From the NCBI GenBank assembly GCA_008931825.1, contig QXVZ01013632.1, forward strand, positions 1-40,869: a stretch of DNA of 40,869 bases, in the 5' to 3' direction. The translations under genes and the position numbers were made by a program. Positions 11,601 through 21,779 of this stretch are shown one piece after another. The number at the start of each line of letters is the position of its first letter. Positions within the stretch are counted from its first letter, which is position 1. The notes beneath the pieces were generated by a model that did not search any database, was not told the DNA's origin, and was given only the letters and a program-made list of their open reading frames with translations. This stretch comes from Phallusia fumigata. Its lineage: Eukaryota; Chordata; Ascidiacea; Phlebobranchia; Ascidiidae.

Positions 11601-14600
11601 ACTTGTATAAGCTCTGTATTTATTTTTTATCTGAAACATGGGCCCTAATAATACAACGTCATTAGTTGCTTAACTTGCGCTGTTTTGCACAACACTGCAG
11701 AGCAGCATATGTCGCGTTAAATGTAGTAGTATATTTATCTTAATAACTATGAACAGCATCGCATTAATAATATAGTTCGTTTAATTAACGTTAAGGACGG
11801 CGTTTTGCATGCATCGTGGGCCACTCAGTCTATCAATATCCGTCCATAATGAGATGACTGTGCAACATTTGACCAATAGGCCAAGCTTGGCATTAAACGA
11901 AATGCCAGTGGCTAGTTACAAAGCCCGATTTAATCCTATATCGCCCAAGCCTGTTAACCTTAGGGAANACTGTGCAACATTTGACCAATAGGCCAAGCTT
12001 GGCATTAAACGAAATGCCAGTGGCTAGTTACAAAGCCCGATTTAATCCTATATCGCCCAAGCCTGTTAACCTTAGGGAACGATGTGGTCTTTTGGGATCG
12101 ACGTATCCGGCGAAGTAACAGGCTTCCTAGTGACAAAGCGTCATCTTCAAAGACAGCCACGTGACATTTATTTGGAACTTGCCAGCTGGGCATCTGTTTA
12201 TCTCGCCTTGCGAGTGGTCTAGACGAGGGTGGTTATAGCGTTTGGTGGTCCAGATTTTATGCCTACCTCTAGATGGGACGGTTTACGTGCTTTGGGCATA
12301 ATGGTGGTACGGATGCGTCGGTACACATTTTTGTGCTAGATCAGTGATTCTCAAATTTAACAAAGTATGTTGCATAACGGGCCGCTAGAACCGTTTTGAT
12401 AGATTCGGTTCCATTAAATATTAACTAAATTTAATTCACTCCATTACAATCCAGCAACGCTCTGTGTGTGCCACATTTACGTCAATCGATCCTTGTATAA
12501 TGTACCAAATCAGCATTGCGAGTTGGTGGCACAATAGGCGCAGTTTAATTACACATAAAACGCACATTAAGAATATATCTTCCACTAAGAGAGACTGAAG
12601 ACTTTTCACGGACCCCTAAAGTCGCTTCACAGACCCCCAGGGGACAACATACCCAACTTTGATGCCCACTGTGCCAGATGAAAAGTAACGTGACGCGTTT
12701 CGTTGCATAAAAGCGTAGAGCATGTTAAACATTTAGAAGAGCTCGCAGATTTGGTTTTGCCTTTCTACAGTCACTGTACAAGAACGGGCTCTGCGCAGGG
12801 TGGTGCTGTTGAATTGGTAATTTTTACGCATAAACGACCAATAAAGTTGTTTAAATTCGGCCGAAAAATTAGGTGCACAGTTCACTGTTTTAAAATAGTC
12901 TTAACAAGAATTTGCAAGCGAGTATTTGATTGTAAAACATTTTCCAAGTTTCGACAAACGCCGTTGTCTTTTAAACAAGAGTCCTGGCATATTTGTTTTA
13001 TTGCGGCCGAAAACTAGTGCGTACAATTTTGGGATAATCCGTTTTTCCTGTAATAACCTCGGATATAATCTCCAATGCCCCAAAATTCATTTCTGTTTGT
13101 CATTAATCTTGAATCGAAGTGTTTGTAATACGACACCCGCCAGCTTTGATGTTTTTGCCTTGATGATTGCGCCGCTGACACGAGCCTCTTGCATGGTAGA
13201 ATACGCGACATCAATTATTAATATTTCGGACGAATATTTGGACTTCTCGTTTTGCTTCGTTCGCAATAAACGCGACGCGACGACAGCGTGACGATACGAA
13301 CGTTTTAATTTTTCCCAGTTGGGATTTGAATCTGAACCGTCTCCGTCCGTAAAATTAAAGTGAACCCGTTTTGAATGACATTGGGTGACAATTTTTCCGT
13401 CAACAGGCCCCCCACGATTCGACCATTTTCTAGGGATTTTGGGTCAGGGTTTGTTGCGATGACCATGGGTGCTAATCCGGCCGCTTTAAAGCGACTTAAA
13501 GATTTAACGTGCCGAAACGAGTACAAATGGCGAGCCTTTTTTGCTATTTAAGGTTTAAAGTTTGGAAGCAGTCGTTTGTACTTGGAATAAAAGACACTAA
13601 TTTGTTTTTTGTCTAAGTGGTGAAGTTAGCGGAGCACATACACCCCTACCTCTGTAGTCTTTTTTGGTTAAGTTTAAATATTCCTAATTTGCGAAACTAG
13701 TTCAATCATTGATATGGTCAGTCGCCTTGTAACCCTATAAGAAAGTTGTCAAATGTGGAACCAGTTTTAACGACACCTCAATGCATTAAAAAGTTAAACT
13801 CCTTATTCGGTAAAGTAGTTTAACCATTACTATGGCCTGTCGCATTGCGACAGCATTATACAGTTGGCCATAATGTAAAACTTCCTATTGGACTCGATGC
13901 TAATGACGTATGATTGACAGGAGCAGATCGACGGCGCTGATTGGTTCAATTGCTGTGTGGTTTATATCGGTTGGTCTCAGCATTGTACCCGCTGTGTTCA
14001 GAGGCCTACATGAAACCGAATCAGGTAATTAAAGCGCAGAATTTTCTTGAGCTCTTGTATGATAGAAAATGTGATTGCAAAGAATTTCTACTGAGTGTTT
14101 TGCTTTAATTGCGTTTATTACGAAATTATTTTCAGATTAAACCACTATGTGTGAAGCTACCACAACGGAAAAATGCGNATAGAAAATGTGATTGCAAAGA
14201 ATTTCTACTGAGTGTTTTGCTTTAATTGCGTTTATTACGAAATTATTTTCAGATTAAACCACTATGTGTGAAGCTACCACAACGGAAAAATGCGAAATAA
14301 CAATGTTCGTGGTGATTTGCAACCAAACTAATATTTTTGGTACTTCCGTCTGCTTTATTTTAAAATAGAAATCCAGAGTTCTCAGAATCAAAAACAGATT
14401 GAACTTTTCCAAATGTCAAATCTAAATATGTTCAAAATATTGACTTTTCCNCAACTTAAAACTGATTTCTCGTAGCCTATTTCATAGACCATGCCGTTAC
14501 TACTGCTGTGATACATTGTGCTATTACAACTCTTCGCACTGTCAAAGACAAACCCAATGTTTAGAGCTGGATTTTTGTTCGTTTTCGAAACGGCTTAAAG

Positions 14601-17600
14601 TTATTTGAGAAAACGCCTAATTCAGTTTAACAATCCCCGTCCACTGAGGTTTGGCACTAGTCACACAAATTTCGTGTGAATATAAATCTTTCGCTACGAC
14701 TTTGTAGTGCTTGTGTTGAAAATATATCATAGTTCATAGATAACATTAGTCCCTCCAATAGTCAAAACTTCTTCATTTGCAGGTTGTATGTCAATATATC
14801 CATCGTGCTTAGGTAATAATATCTGATATTACCACACGTCGGTATTTATACAAATATATCTTTTTTCTTCTAACCTTGCTTTAGAAACGTTCATAATTTA
14901 ACACACGCGATGAGTTTTGCAAATTTTCCGACGTAACTTGTGCGTTATAACGTTTTAACGTTGCGCAGCTATTTCCGGCTTAGTAGTTGCATCAGTGCTC
15001 TTGTGTCGCTATGATTTCTCCTACAAAACGAACAAAACTTGCCTAACTCAACAGGTCGGTGATCGGGTTCACTTTACCGCTGTTGGTCATCGCTGCTTGC
15101 TACACGAGTATTGCCGTTTTCCTCAAGTCCCGAAAGACTGGCGGTAAACTGACCGGGAAACTTCAGGAGCGAGTCACAACCCTTGTGCTGGTGGTCATTG
15201 TGGTGTTCATCGTCTGCTGGCTGCCCAATCAAATCTCCAACATAGTTTATGTGGCACAAGCGCTTAAGATTATGGGTAAGTTTGTGATTCCTTGCCTAAA
15301 ACGTAATGTATTTGTCTCTCAAATGGCTGATTGATCTGAAGGGACAAATAGCGTTTTACCTTTTAAACTGTTACAAAAAGTGAGGACTCTATGGAATTAG
15401 CTGGATAATTTAAATCTCTGGGTATAACGTTCTCTCTAGTAGTAGTGCTGCTGGTTAAAAACCTACAGGTCTGTTTTGAACGTTGCGTAACGGCAGATGG
15501 AACCTCTGACAGAGCTTCCCAACCTTTTTAAAACACCCCCCTTCGATTATTTTGCTTTTTATTCGTTCCCTCCAAGACAAGAAGTGTAATAAAGTTACAT
15601 AAAAAGACATAGAGCCACTTGTCTACCTTAAAAAATAATACACTTATCATGAAGAACTTAACAATAAAATGAAAATCCCATTACCTGAAAGTAAAAAGTT
15701 CCGAACAGTTTTTGGTCTTTCGTTTTATTTTTTTAACCGATACATGTACTTTGTTACATGCGCCTGACATGCTTTACGCGCTTTAGCATTTCAATACTGG
15801 AACAACGGAGAAGTTTAATATTTTTGATTTTTACAGCGTACAGTTGACAGAATTAGGCCAATAAAGTCGAAGTGAATGATAACTAGACACCAATAGTCAG
15901 AGGAATTAAACACAACAATGCGGTCGAAAATCAATTCGCTTTAAATTAACGTCTAAAAGTAGTTGACGAAAACGACAAATTATTTTGCAACTGTGCCACT
16001 TGCTACCCACTCGTTTGTGTTTTGTGGTGACTGATACAAAAGTGGACAAAAAATAATACAGTTGCTGCTGTAATCGATACTGTGTTCAAATCTAAATGCA
16101 CCGTTGGTTGACGACAAATCCAGTTCGATGTACATTGGTAAAGTTTGAAAAAAATCCTGATCACGTTGCAGTAAGAGTTTAACAAACCTGGCGCGTTTCT
16201 GCTTATGCTAATGTTGGAACTGAATATCGTATGTGCGGGTTTCGGGTCAAATTCCTAATGTTGGGCAAAATACCTGAGCATCTGATACGACAAATAAACG
16301 ACAATAATCGATTCGCAAACGGCATGTGACTCCACTTCGCTAATCAGGAGTTGTAGAAAAAGCGAAAGGCCACATAAAAGCTGTTGATAGTTTTGTGTCA
16401 GAACAAACTTTTTTTTCGGTTTGTTCACCGTGGCACCACAAACTTTTAATCACGGAAATAGCTACAGATGAACGGAAGGTTTGACAGAGTGCGTATAAGT
16501 GTGGACAGAGTGCGGTAAAATGTAAGTCAATCTTTGCTTTAGCCAGTGCTGCTCAAACTGTTTTTCGCATCAGCGATAAAAAAAGACGTTTGTTACCAAA
16601 GATGTATATATTGCACCCACACGCCAAATATGTAGGTTTATGTATTGTGCGACGCCCTTGGAAAATTAAACCGACGTACCAGGGTGTTGCGACGCAATAT
16701 GTCACAAGCTATTTCAATAAAAAGAAAACCGTAGTAAATATTTACTTCTCCGAAATTTTACTTTGGTATCCACAAGATGCCGCCTCCAAATTTGTCCCCC
16801 CACTCGCCGGGGGTCGGCTTGTCTCCCGCCCGTTTTATTTGTATTCCAATGGCTCGTAAAACAGCAAACATGATCCGACAATCAGCGACACACAACCGGT
16901 ATATTTCTGCATATCAAAATATACAGCTATGCATTATTGATGGACTCGGAAATAAAGCAGCAAACAGTTTATGTACTGCTGAGGGATTTACTGGGCAATA
17001 CAAAAAAGCTTAAGGGTTTAGGGTACAAACGCTGCTGGATAACTGCACCTGTTTTCATCAGAAATTTAATCAGGCTTCGCAAGCCCGAGCCGATTTTGAC
17101 CAATAAAACGCTTCCTTAGCGAGAAGGAGATCTAAAAATCTTGTAGAGTCCCGGACCAAAAAGCCTAACTCAATTCTGTAGTAAATAACATTGTTTTAAA
17201 AAGCTGATACGAGTACATGTTATGGCTACAAGCAATAAAAAAGTTGAGGTTGCCGTACAAAAAATGTAATTTTTTCAATACAAGTATAAAATATTTTTAT
17301 GTTTGCGATTCCAAATAATCATAAACAAGCCGGTCAGAGTCAACCAAAGGGCCGTATGCGGCCGAGGGGCGTACAATACCCATCGCTGCGTTATAGCAGA
17401 GCATAGCTTGGCGGTGCGTAGTAACTTAAACTGTGAAGCCTACAAAATGTTACTTTAAATATTAATAATTAACCCCCATTAAAACCAAAATGTGGCCCTG
17501 TTTTTTTTCGCTCATTCACAAAAAATAAATATACGACAATGCTTTCTTGGTTTACAACAGAAAATACTTGCGGTCCTGAATTCCGCGTGGTAAAATTTAA

Positions 17601-20600
17601 ACCGGTTCAGGAGGTAGAACTGATCGCTCTAGGTTAAAGGTCATGTCATCGGGCTACCGAAACTTTACGTCATTCGTGAAAGGAGTCGGAATTGTTTTGA
17701 AGGGAGTCGAAGGCGAAAGATTGGCGCAGGAACAAGGTGATGGCTCGTTAACAGTCGGCGCGTCGTTACGCGTCAAAGCGATATTAAATATTGATACAGC
17801 TTCATGTCAATCATGTGCGTTCCTACGCAAGACAACTTTCAACTGAATTTTGATCTTTACTGCACATGCTGTTTAGCAAGGCTCTGCTGGAATTTACTAA
17901 AATGGGGTAAAAACAGGAAAACAAGACACATACTTAAGGAGTAGTTTTTTCTGAACATAACTGCCAGATAGTCTGGAAAAATCAAACACGTAATTTGGTA
18001 ACTTGCTTATTTCACTACGAACCCCAAAACGCAAGGAGCTTCGTCGGGGCTTTGTAAGCCAAAAGGAGAATAATAGTTGTCTCACTTCAATGCTGTTTAA
18101 AGGGCAGAAAGTCGTATGCAATTTTCCGCAAAAACAAGTGGGGATTACACACAATGCCTGTTATATTTTGCGAAAAAACGCAAATCAGTCAAGCAGTGTG
18201 TTTTTTTCTACCCTTTTTCACGTTCCACTAGTTGATTTTAGTTTTCTTTCTGAATTTTGTCGTTCGTCAGTTTAATCTGGTGCAACCTATTTATGTTTTC
18301 TATCAATATGGACAAACTAGTCAAGTTTTTATGAAAGTCTATCAAGTTAGGTAATGAACGACCTTATCAACCACACTTTGATTCGATACACTAACCCAGT
18401 GGTCCTTAACCTTTTTACTCCACGGAGCCCTTTAACAGACATATAAGCTAAAATCCTACCACCGGAAATTTAGTAGTATGTTTACATTATAGTATTTTTA
18501 GTAGAGAAACCACAAGTTGTAAATTTATCAGACTGCAGTCATTATTACTACGAATTTTTTTTCAACAAAATTACCTTCTAGTAAGCAATTCCACTCCGGT
18601 TTAAAACCACGGCGCTAACCACGTATGTTGCTTGTGTTCACAGATGAGCCTGATTGTCCGTCGCTATTGCACTATTACATCCACATGTTCAGCACCTGCT
18701 TGGCGTGGGGCCACAGCTGCGTCAATCCCATACTTTATGTGATTATGCGAAGAGACTTGAAAAACAAGGTTGGTGGAAAAGATTTTAATGCGACTGCTAA
18801 ACGGGTCTCACCAATGCTGGACAAATGTTGGATTAAAAATAATATATCTGTTATATAAAATGAATCTTGCAAAAAATACCTGCTTACGAACTAGCTATTA
18901 TAATATTCAAAGTTAGTGATTTTAACTTTTTTCATGTTGGAACCGCTTTGTAATCAATCACCAAGCAGTTTTCGCACCTCCTTCAGTAATTTCGAAAAGT
19001 AATTATTGTTTTTATGTTCAAATAACAAACGATCCTCGCACCCCCTAGGAACAGATCTTGTACCACTAAGGAGCACGAGCACCCCTGGTTTAGAATCTCT
19101 AAGCGTGGTCAACCAGTAGAAAAAGAAAACGCCCGGCAAAGTGCAATTGACCATAAATGTCAAGTTGACTGCAATTAAATATCTCTTGCTTGTCAGGGCG
19201 TATCTGTGGTACACTGTTGGTATCTTTAGCTACTGCGAACGTTCCATTGAACCTGTTTAGCGTATTGCGTGCAACAGAAAACAATCAAAGTTTATGAAAT
19301 CTTCCCAGATCGTTGACACACTTAGGGAGGCGGGAGCAAGGTGTGGACTTGCCGCAAGAGCAGAAGAGCTATTCGCTAAAGCGAAATCAAAAGGAGTAAA
19401 GTCAAACAACAGGCATCCCGCACCCAACTTGGTGATAGTAAGAAATGTAGAAAGGAAAAAAACATAATTCTTGTTAAATTCACAAACTTTCATTTGGACC
19501 TGTTTTGCAAAAAACAAATTTGTTAAAAATAATATTTTGTGTTTTAAATTAAAAATAACCCATAGTGGACTTGCAAACCCGGGTTACTTTTTGCCTTATT
19601 TAACTCTCGTAGATACCGTATAAACGTTGGGTTAGTTTTGCGCTCAAAGTTTCCAACAAGATAGTCATAAATGTATAATTCGCTCCATGTTTAATGCTGG
19701 AAACTACATTATAGTTATAACACTTGAGCCTACGAACATGAAAAATGGAACTCCAAGAGTTTGGTGATTGTAGTTGACCTTAAAATTATGTGGTTGTTTA
19801 GTTTTTTGCGCTGAGCTTTGGCCTAAGTTCCTCAAATACCTCGTTGTGTTGTCATACATGAAAACAACGTTACAACAGAGGCATTGAAACCTCGTATGCT
19901 CAATCAGCTACAGTAGCAATGCAACTGTTTGCGTTGTTTTAGATTTCGGCAACCAAAGCAGACAGTTTTGAGGAAGCGTTGCCCGAGATGGGCGGACTAT
20001 TAATAACAAGATCAACGAATTGTACAAGGTATGTCTGACTTTGTGTTTCCTAACAGCTTACACCAACTTACATCACTTGTGGAATAAATGATTTTGACAT
20101 TTATGAATATTAATAAACTAGCTGTTATGGAAAGCAAATGACTATTTAAAGCCTTGGCAGTAAAGCACAGCAGTATATATTTTGTAATGATTACCTGGAT
20201 TTGCACAAATGTCTTTGTCCTGAAAATTTAAGTATGTTTCGTTTGGATAGACGCAATGTTATTGGAAAAAGAGTCTATTTGTGTTGTCGTGGCATACTAT
20301 GCATTGCATCCAATCTGGACAGTATAGTTGAATATTTTTTGTTTACATAGCACGATTGCTCCCTATTTTTGCTCCGTGGTTTATTCCGTTTCGTGGTTAA
20401 ACTGATTTTGTATCATAAAACACAAATATGATAATAAGCGTCTAAGTTCATATCGTAGGTGCGTCAAAGACTTTTCCAAAGACGACGGATCGAAAAAAGT
20501 TTTAAAAAACATTTTTTTGCCAATATTTTCTCCAGAGCCCCCTTTCTTTAATCTGACTTACGCGGCCATTGTAGATAAACCGGTGGAGAAAACCAATTTT

Positions 20601-20746
20601 TTTTAATTGGTCTTGCTTCCTACAGCAAAAATGACGCGAGTCCGTCACCCAAGGAGCTTCATCAAAGAGTGGAAACCAAAGCTTTTCTGACTCCCCCGCA
20701 ACGAAGCAAACCTGCCAGTCCAACACACGAGAAGTCAGCACTATGA
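5539..20746 (+). CDS. Relaxin-3 receptor-like (RXFP3/RXFP4-type) class A GPCR, nine coding exons
   Basis: Coding exons: 5539-5694, 7947-8056, 9401-9541, 13921-14024, 14996-15275, 18644-18768, 19309-19437, 19943-20028, 20626-20746. All junction phases agree, giving 416 residues if one base at 15055 is skipped. Visible hallmarks are N-glycosylation sites N2 and N7, GNGLVLY in TM1, LAVAD in TM2, the conserved C97 before TM3, DRL (121-123) in place of DRY, W149 and P159 in TM4, C174 in loop 2, P198 in TM5, CWLPN (244-248) in TM6 and NPILY (291-295) in TM7. A long tail (306-416) follows. The blocks MYASVFFLTAM and CWLPNQ, and HSC-x-NP-x-LY in TM7, match what I know of RXFP3/RXFP4, receptors for relaxin-3 and INSL5 that usually signal through Gi. 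The protein is a plasma-membrane receptor; its ligand is inferred from family only. Somatostatin, galanin and chemokine receptors are the nearest alternatives. Confidence 0.78.
6750..6900. mobile_element. MITE-like inverted repeat
   Basis: The left arm (about 6773-6818) contains acaagccagt, tgtgcgtaaaa and acgacaaa. The right arm (about 6843-6890) contains their near-exact reverse complement, ending actggcttgt. The arms are roughly 45 bp with a loop of about 25 bp. A related single-arm copy lies at 12885-12985. Two diverged copies in one gene suggest a non-autonomous DNA transposon; terminal duplications were not resolved. Confidence 0.55.
7020..7070. repeat. Short hairpin in receptor intron 1
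   Basis: ggaaaactccc is followed about 30 bases later by gggagtttcc, and the inner segments ttgttgc and gcgacaa also pair. The fold is about 50 nt with a bulge. It is too short for a typical miRNA precursor and may be a relic of a small inverted-repeat element. Confidence 0.4.
7947..8056 (+). CDS. Receptor exon 2: first intracellular loop and TM2
   Basis: 110 bases, entering at phase 0 and leaving at phase 2 (the Arg codon is split as AG|A). It encodes TNLAVADFIFLSMLPFW; LAVAD includes the conserved Asp of TM2 (residue 70), and LPFW is typical of peptide and chemokine-type receptors. Acceptor ttacag and donor gtaaac are both present. Confidence 0.85.
8057..9400 (+). other. Receptor intron 2
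   Basis: No exon was recognised between donor gtaaac and acceptor gttgcag. The several open frames in it lack splice-site or family support. Confidence 0.6.
9401..9541 (+). CDS. Receptor exon 3: TM3 and DRL motif
   Basis: 141 bases, phase 2 in and phase 2 out. It encodes W-x-FG-x-x-x-C with the conserved disulfide Cys (residue 97), then HMYASVFFLTAMAVDRLLAVV. The MYASVFFLTAM block is the strongest RXFP3-like feature. The usual DRY triplet is DRL here (residues 121-123), keeping the acidic residue and Arg but losing Tyr. Donor gtaagc is strong. Confidence 0.87.
11857..12079. repeat. Exact 111-bp direct duplication around a single N (assembly artefact)
   Basis: Bases 11857-11967 and 11969-12079 are identical and are separated only by the N at 11968. 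Two contigs that overlap by 111 bases were apparently placed end to end without merging. The true sequence most likely has one copy. Confidence 0.85.
12340..12655. mobile_element. hAT-like non-autonomous element remnant
   Basis: The left edge reads cagtgattctcaaa and the right part reads cacggacccc followed by cacagaccccc, the pattern seen at ends of many hAT-type MITEs (terminal CAG-x-G-x-TTCTCAA plus C-rich interior). It has no open frame. The exact ends and target-site duplication were not resolved. Confidence 0.4.
12885..12985. mobile_element. Fragment of the intron 1 inverted-repeat family
   Basis: Contains ttaaaatagtct, gtaaaacattttcca and cgacaaac in the same order and spacing as the left arm at 6750-6820. 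It is diverged and lacks a clear second arm, so it is a partial or decayed copy. Confidence 0.45.
13921..14024 (+). CDS. Receptor exon 4: TM4
   Basis: 104 bases, phase 2 in and phase 1 out. It encodes TM4 with W149 and P159 (VWFISVGLSIVPAVF). A second AG six bases further in (acceptor at 13926) would remove two residues without changing frame, so a tandem acceptor is possible. Donor gtaatt follows tcag. Confidence 0.8.
14062..14294. repeat. Exact 116-bp direct duplication around a single N (assembly artefact)
   Basis: Bases 14062-14177 and 14179-14294 are identical and flank the N at 14178. As at 11968, this looks like an overlap of two contigs that was not merged. Confidence 0.85.
14783..14812 (+). 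CDS. Candidate 30-base cassette microexon in extracellular loop 2
   Basis: The segment is bounded by acceptor tcatttgcag and donor gtaata, is a multiple of three, and is phase 1 on both sides. It could therefore be included between exons 4 and 5 without changing frame. It would add ten residues with two Cys (CMSIYPSC) just before loop-2 C174. No transcript evidence is available and the match may be chance. Confidence 0.3.
   Translation, partial: VVCQYIHRA
14996..15275 (+). CDS. Receptor exon 5: extracellular loop 2, TM5, loop 3, TM6, with a one-base frame break
   Basis: After acceptor gcatcag the frame reads LLCRYDFSYKTNKTC, which fits loop 2 with the conserved Cys (174) and a glycosylation site NKT. 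From 15056 a frame shifted by one base reads SVIGFTLPLLVIAACY, a typical TM5, then a basic loop and TM6 with CWLPN. Both halves fit the receptor and the spacing from C174 to LPLL fits the family, so one base around 15055 appears extra. Alternatively 15055 starts a separate exon after acceptor aactcaacag, but no preceding exon with the needed phase was found. The exon ends at phase 1 before gtaagt. Confidence 0.65.
15276..18643 (+). other. Receptor intron 5
   Basis: A 3.4 kb intron with no supportable coding exon. Short stretches resembling hAT-type terminal sequences occur near 15505 (gcttcccaacctttttaaaacac), 16545 (cagtgctgctcaaactg) and 18396 (cagtggtccttaacc). Confidence 0.55.
18396..18440 (+). 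mobile_element. hAT-like terminal sequence
   Basis: cagtggtccttaacctttt followed by a C-rich stretch (ccacggagccc) resembles the left end of hAT-family MITEs. A right-end-like sequence in the reverse sense lies at 19021-19105 (cacccctggtttagaatc). Receptor exon 6 sits between them, so they are more likely two separate fragments than one element. Confidence 0.35.
18644..18768 (+). CDS. Receptor exon 6: TM7 and helix 8
   Basis: 125 bases, phase 1 in and phase 0 out. It encodes loop 3, then ACLAW-type TM7 reading CLAWGHSCVNPILYVIM with the conserved NPxxY (291-295), and RRDLKNK at the start of helix 8. The HSC-x-NP-x-LY block is shared with RXFP3. Donor is gttggt, weaker than the others; reading through would give a stop 26 codons later at 18856-18858, a possible alternative short tail. 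Confidence 0.85.
19021..19105 (-). mobile_element. hAT-like terminal fragment
   Basis: Reads cctcgcaccccctagg, then gcacccctggtttagaatctct, the reverse-sense equivalent of hAT MITE ends. It lies within receptor intron 6 and has no open frame of note. Confidence 0.3.
19309..19437 (+). CDS. Receptor exon 7: proximal C-terminal tail
   Basis: 129 bases (43 codons), phase 0 on both sides, between acceptor cttcccag and the perfect donor gtaaga. It continues helix 8 as RRDLKNK-IVDTLREAG, then a basic, Ala-rich stretch (FAKAKSKGVK). C-terminal Cys in RCGLAA may be a palmitoylation site, which is inference. If the donor is not used the frame stops ten codons later at TAA. Confidence 0.72.
19943..20028 (+). 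CDS. Receptor exon 8: C-terminal tail
   Basis: 86 bases, phase 0 in and phase 2 out, between acceptor tgttttag and donor gtatgt. It encodes 28 residues including ADSFEEALPEMGG and ends in a Ser/Thr-rich segment. It has no recognisable domain; it is supported by matching phases with exons 7 and 9 and by codon-like composition. Confidence 0.62.
20626..20746 (+). CDS. Receptor exon 9: last coding exon
   Basis: After acceptor cttcctacag the first base completes a Ser codon and 39 more codons follow to TGA at 20744-20746. The peptide is Ser/Pro/Lys-rich (ASPSPKELHQR, LTPPQRSKPASPTH), typical of a cytoplasmic receptor tail with possible phosphorylation sites. The frame choice is dictated by exon 8's phase 2 and it is the only long open one after this acceptor. 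Confidence 0.65.
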
Positions 20747-21779
20747 CATTTGCCAGCAAAACGTTCACCACCCGTGCCTTGTCACCATCGTATGGTTTTC
20801 TATTTCTCATTGCCATTGGAGACTGCAGGTGCGCTTGGTGCCACTGATCCGCTTGGTGGTGCACTTGGTACTTTCGTCCTAAATTTTGCCGGTTTAAAAG
20901 CGTTACTTGTGGTATTTTTTTGAAAACCTGCTAAATTCAAGATTTTGGCCGTATCCAGTGCGGAAGATGCAGTATTGAGCTAGGCAACTTCATTATTTCC
21001 GAGTTCGCCAAATCTAATGTATATTAGTTATCTTGACCTTATCCACTAATCCTAACAGCGCTAACTGTCAATCAGCAAGATTGCGAGTTTCGCCATGTCT
21101 AAACACCCTACCTACAGGACACAATGTTGTACTAAGTACTAAGCGGACCCGTAGCTTCGATTGGGCCCTGATCCTCATGTTTATTTTGGATGCGCGGAAA
21201 TGTTAGTAAAGGTTAGTGGCGACGCCAAGTGAGAGTTGATTATAAATTCGTAACCACTTTTTCTACCGCCCTTATTTAAAACCGGTTGGCGTCGCCACTA
21301 TAGAAAACGGCCATGGACCTTAAAAAACTTTGGCATGAAAACCATTCATCACAAGGGGGAACATGTTGCGCCCTGAACTGTGTATTTGCGCTAAATGCTA
21401 GCACATTTGTATGTGTGTCAATGTGCGCCTTTCATAGCCTCGATTGAAGCAATAAACAACGGTGCGGCACCAACTTAGTCGTGAAAAAACAGTCAACCTG
21501 TTAGCTGACAGATCATAAATTTTAAACCGCAAGTGCAATTATCTAAAAAAACGTTTAAAAACGAAATGTTTTTGATGTGCTTCCTTAATTCTCCTAAATT
21601 TTAAATAGGTAACCTACAACGAAGTAAAAAACAGTTTTGAATTTTCTTAGTTACTTTTTTAAAGCTTTTTAAATTGTCTAAACATACAAATATCCACCGT
21701 TGAGTAAATGTAGACTTTGTCCACAGTCCGCTGCTATCGCGTAAAAACGGTTTATAAACTCAAAAAGCAAGGTAAAACA
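20747..21779 (+). other. Receptor 3' UTR and spacer up to the assembly gap
   Basis: No exon was recognised. The first AATAAA after the stop is at 21451, so the 3' UTR could be about 700 bases. The stretch ends at the N at 21780, where the repeat array begins. Confidence 0.5.
21451..21456 (+). terminator. Candidate polyadenylation signal of the receptor gene
   Basis: AATAAA, the first canonical signal after the receptor stop codon, about 700 bases downstream of it. No cleavage-site evidence is available. Confidence 0.4.

Larger units (their letters stand above)
9542..13920 (+). other. Receptor intron 3
   Basis: This 4.4 kb intron has no coding exon that I can support. It contains the exact 111-bp duplication flanking the N at 11968, an hAT-like remnant at 12340-12655, and a fragment related to the inverted-repeat element of intron 1 at 12885-12985. 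Confidence 0.6.
14025..14995 (+). other. Receptor intron 4
   Basis: Holds an unmerged 116-bp contig overlap at 14062-14294, another single N at 14451, and a possible 30-base cassette exon at 14783-14812. No other exon is seen. Confidence 0.55.

Noticed and set aside
14783..14812. The 30-base exon as the obligatory loop 2 exon of the receptor
   Set aside because: It exits at phase 1 whereas a TM5 exon starting at 15055 needs phase 2, and it would leave too few residues between the Cys and TM5. The exon starting at 14996 fits loop 2 better; the 30-base segment is kept only as a possible cassette.
20502..20864. 120-codon open frame on the - strand
   Set aside because: It is the antisense of receptor exon 9, whose frame is fixed by splice phase.
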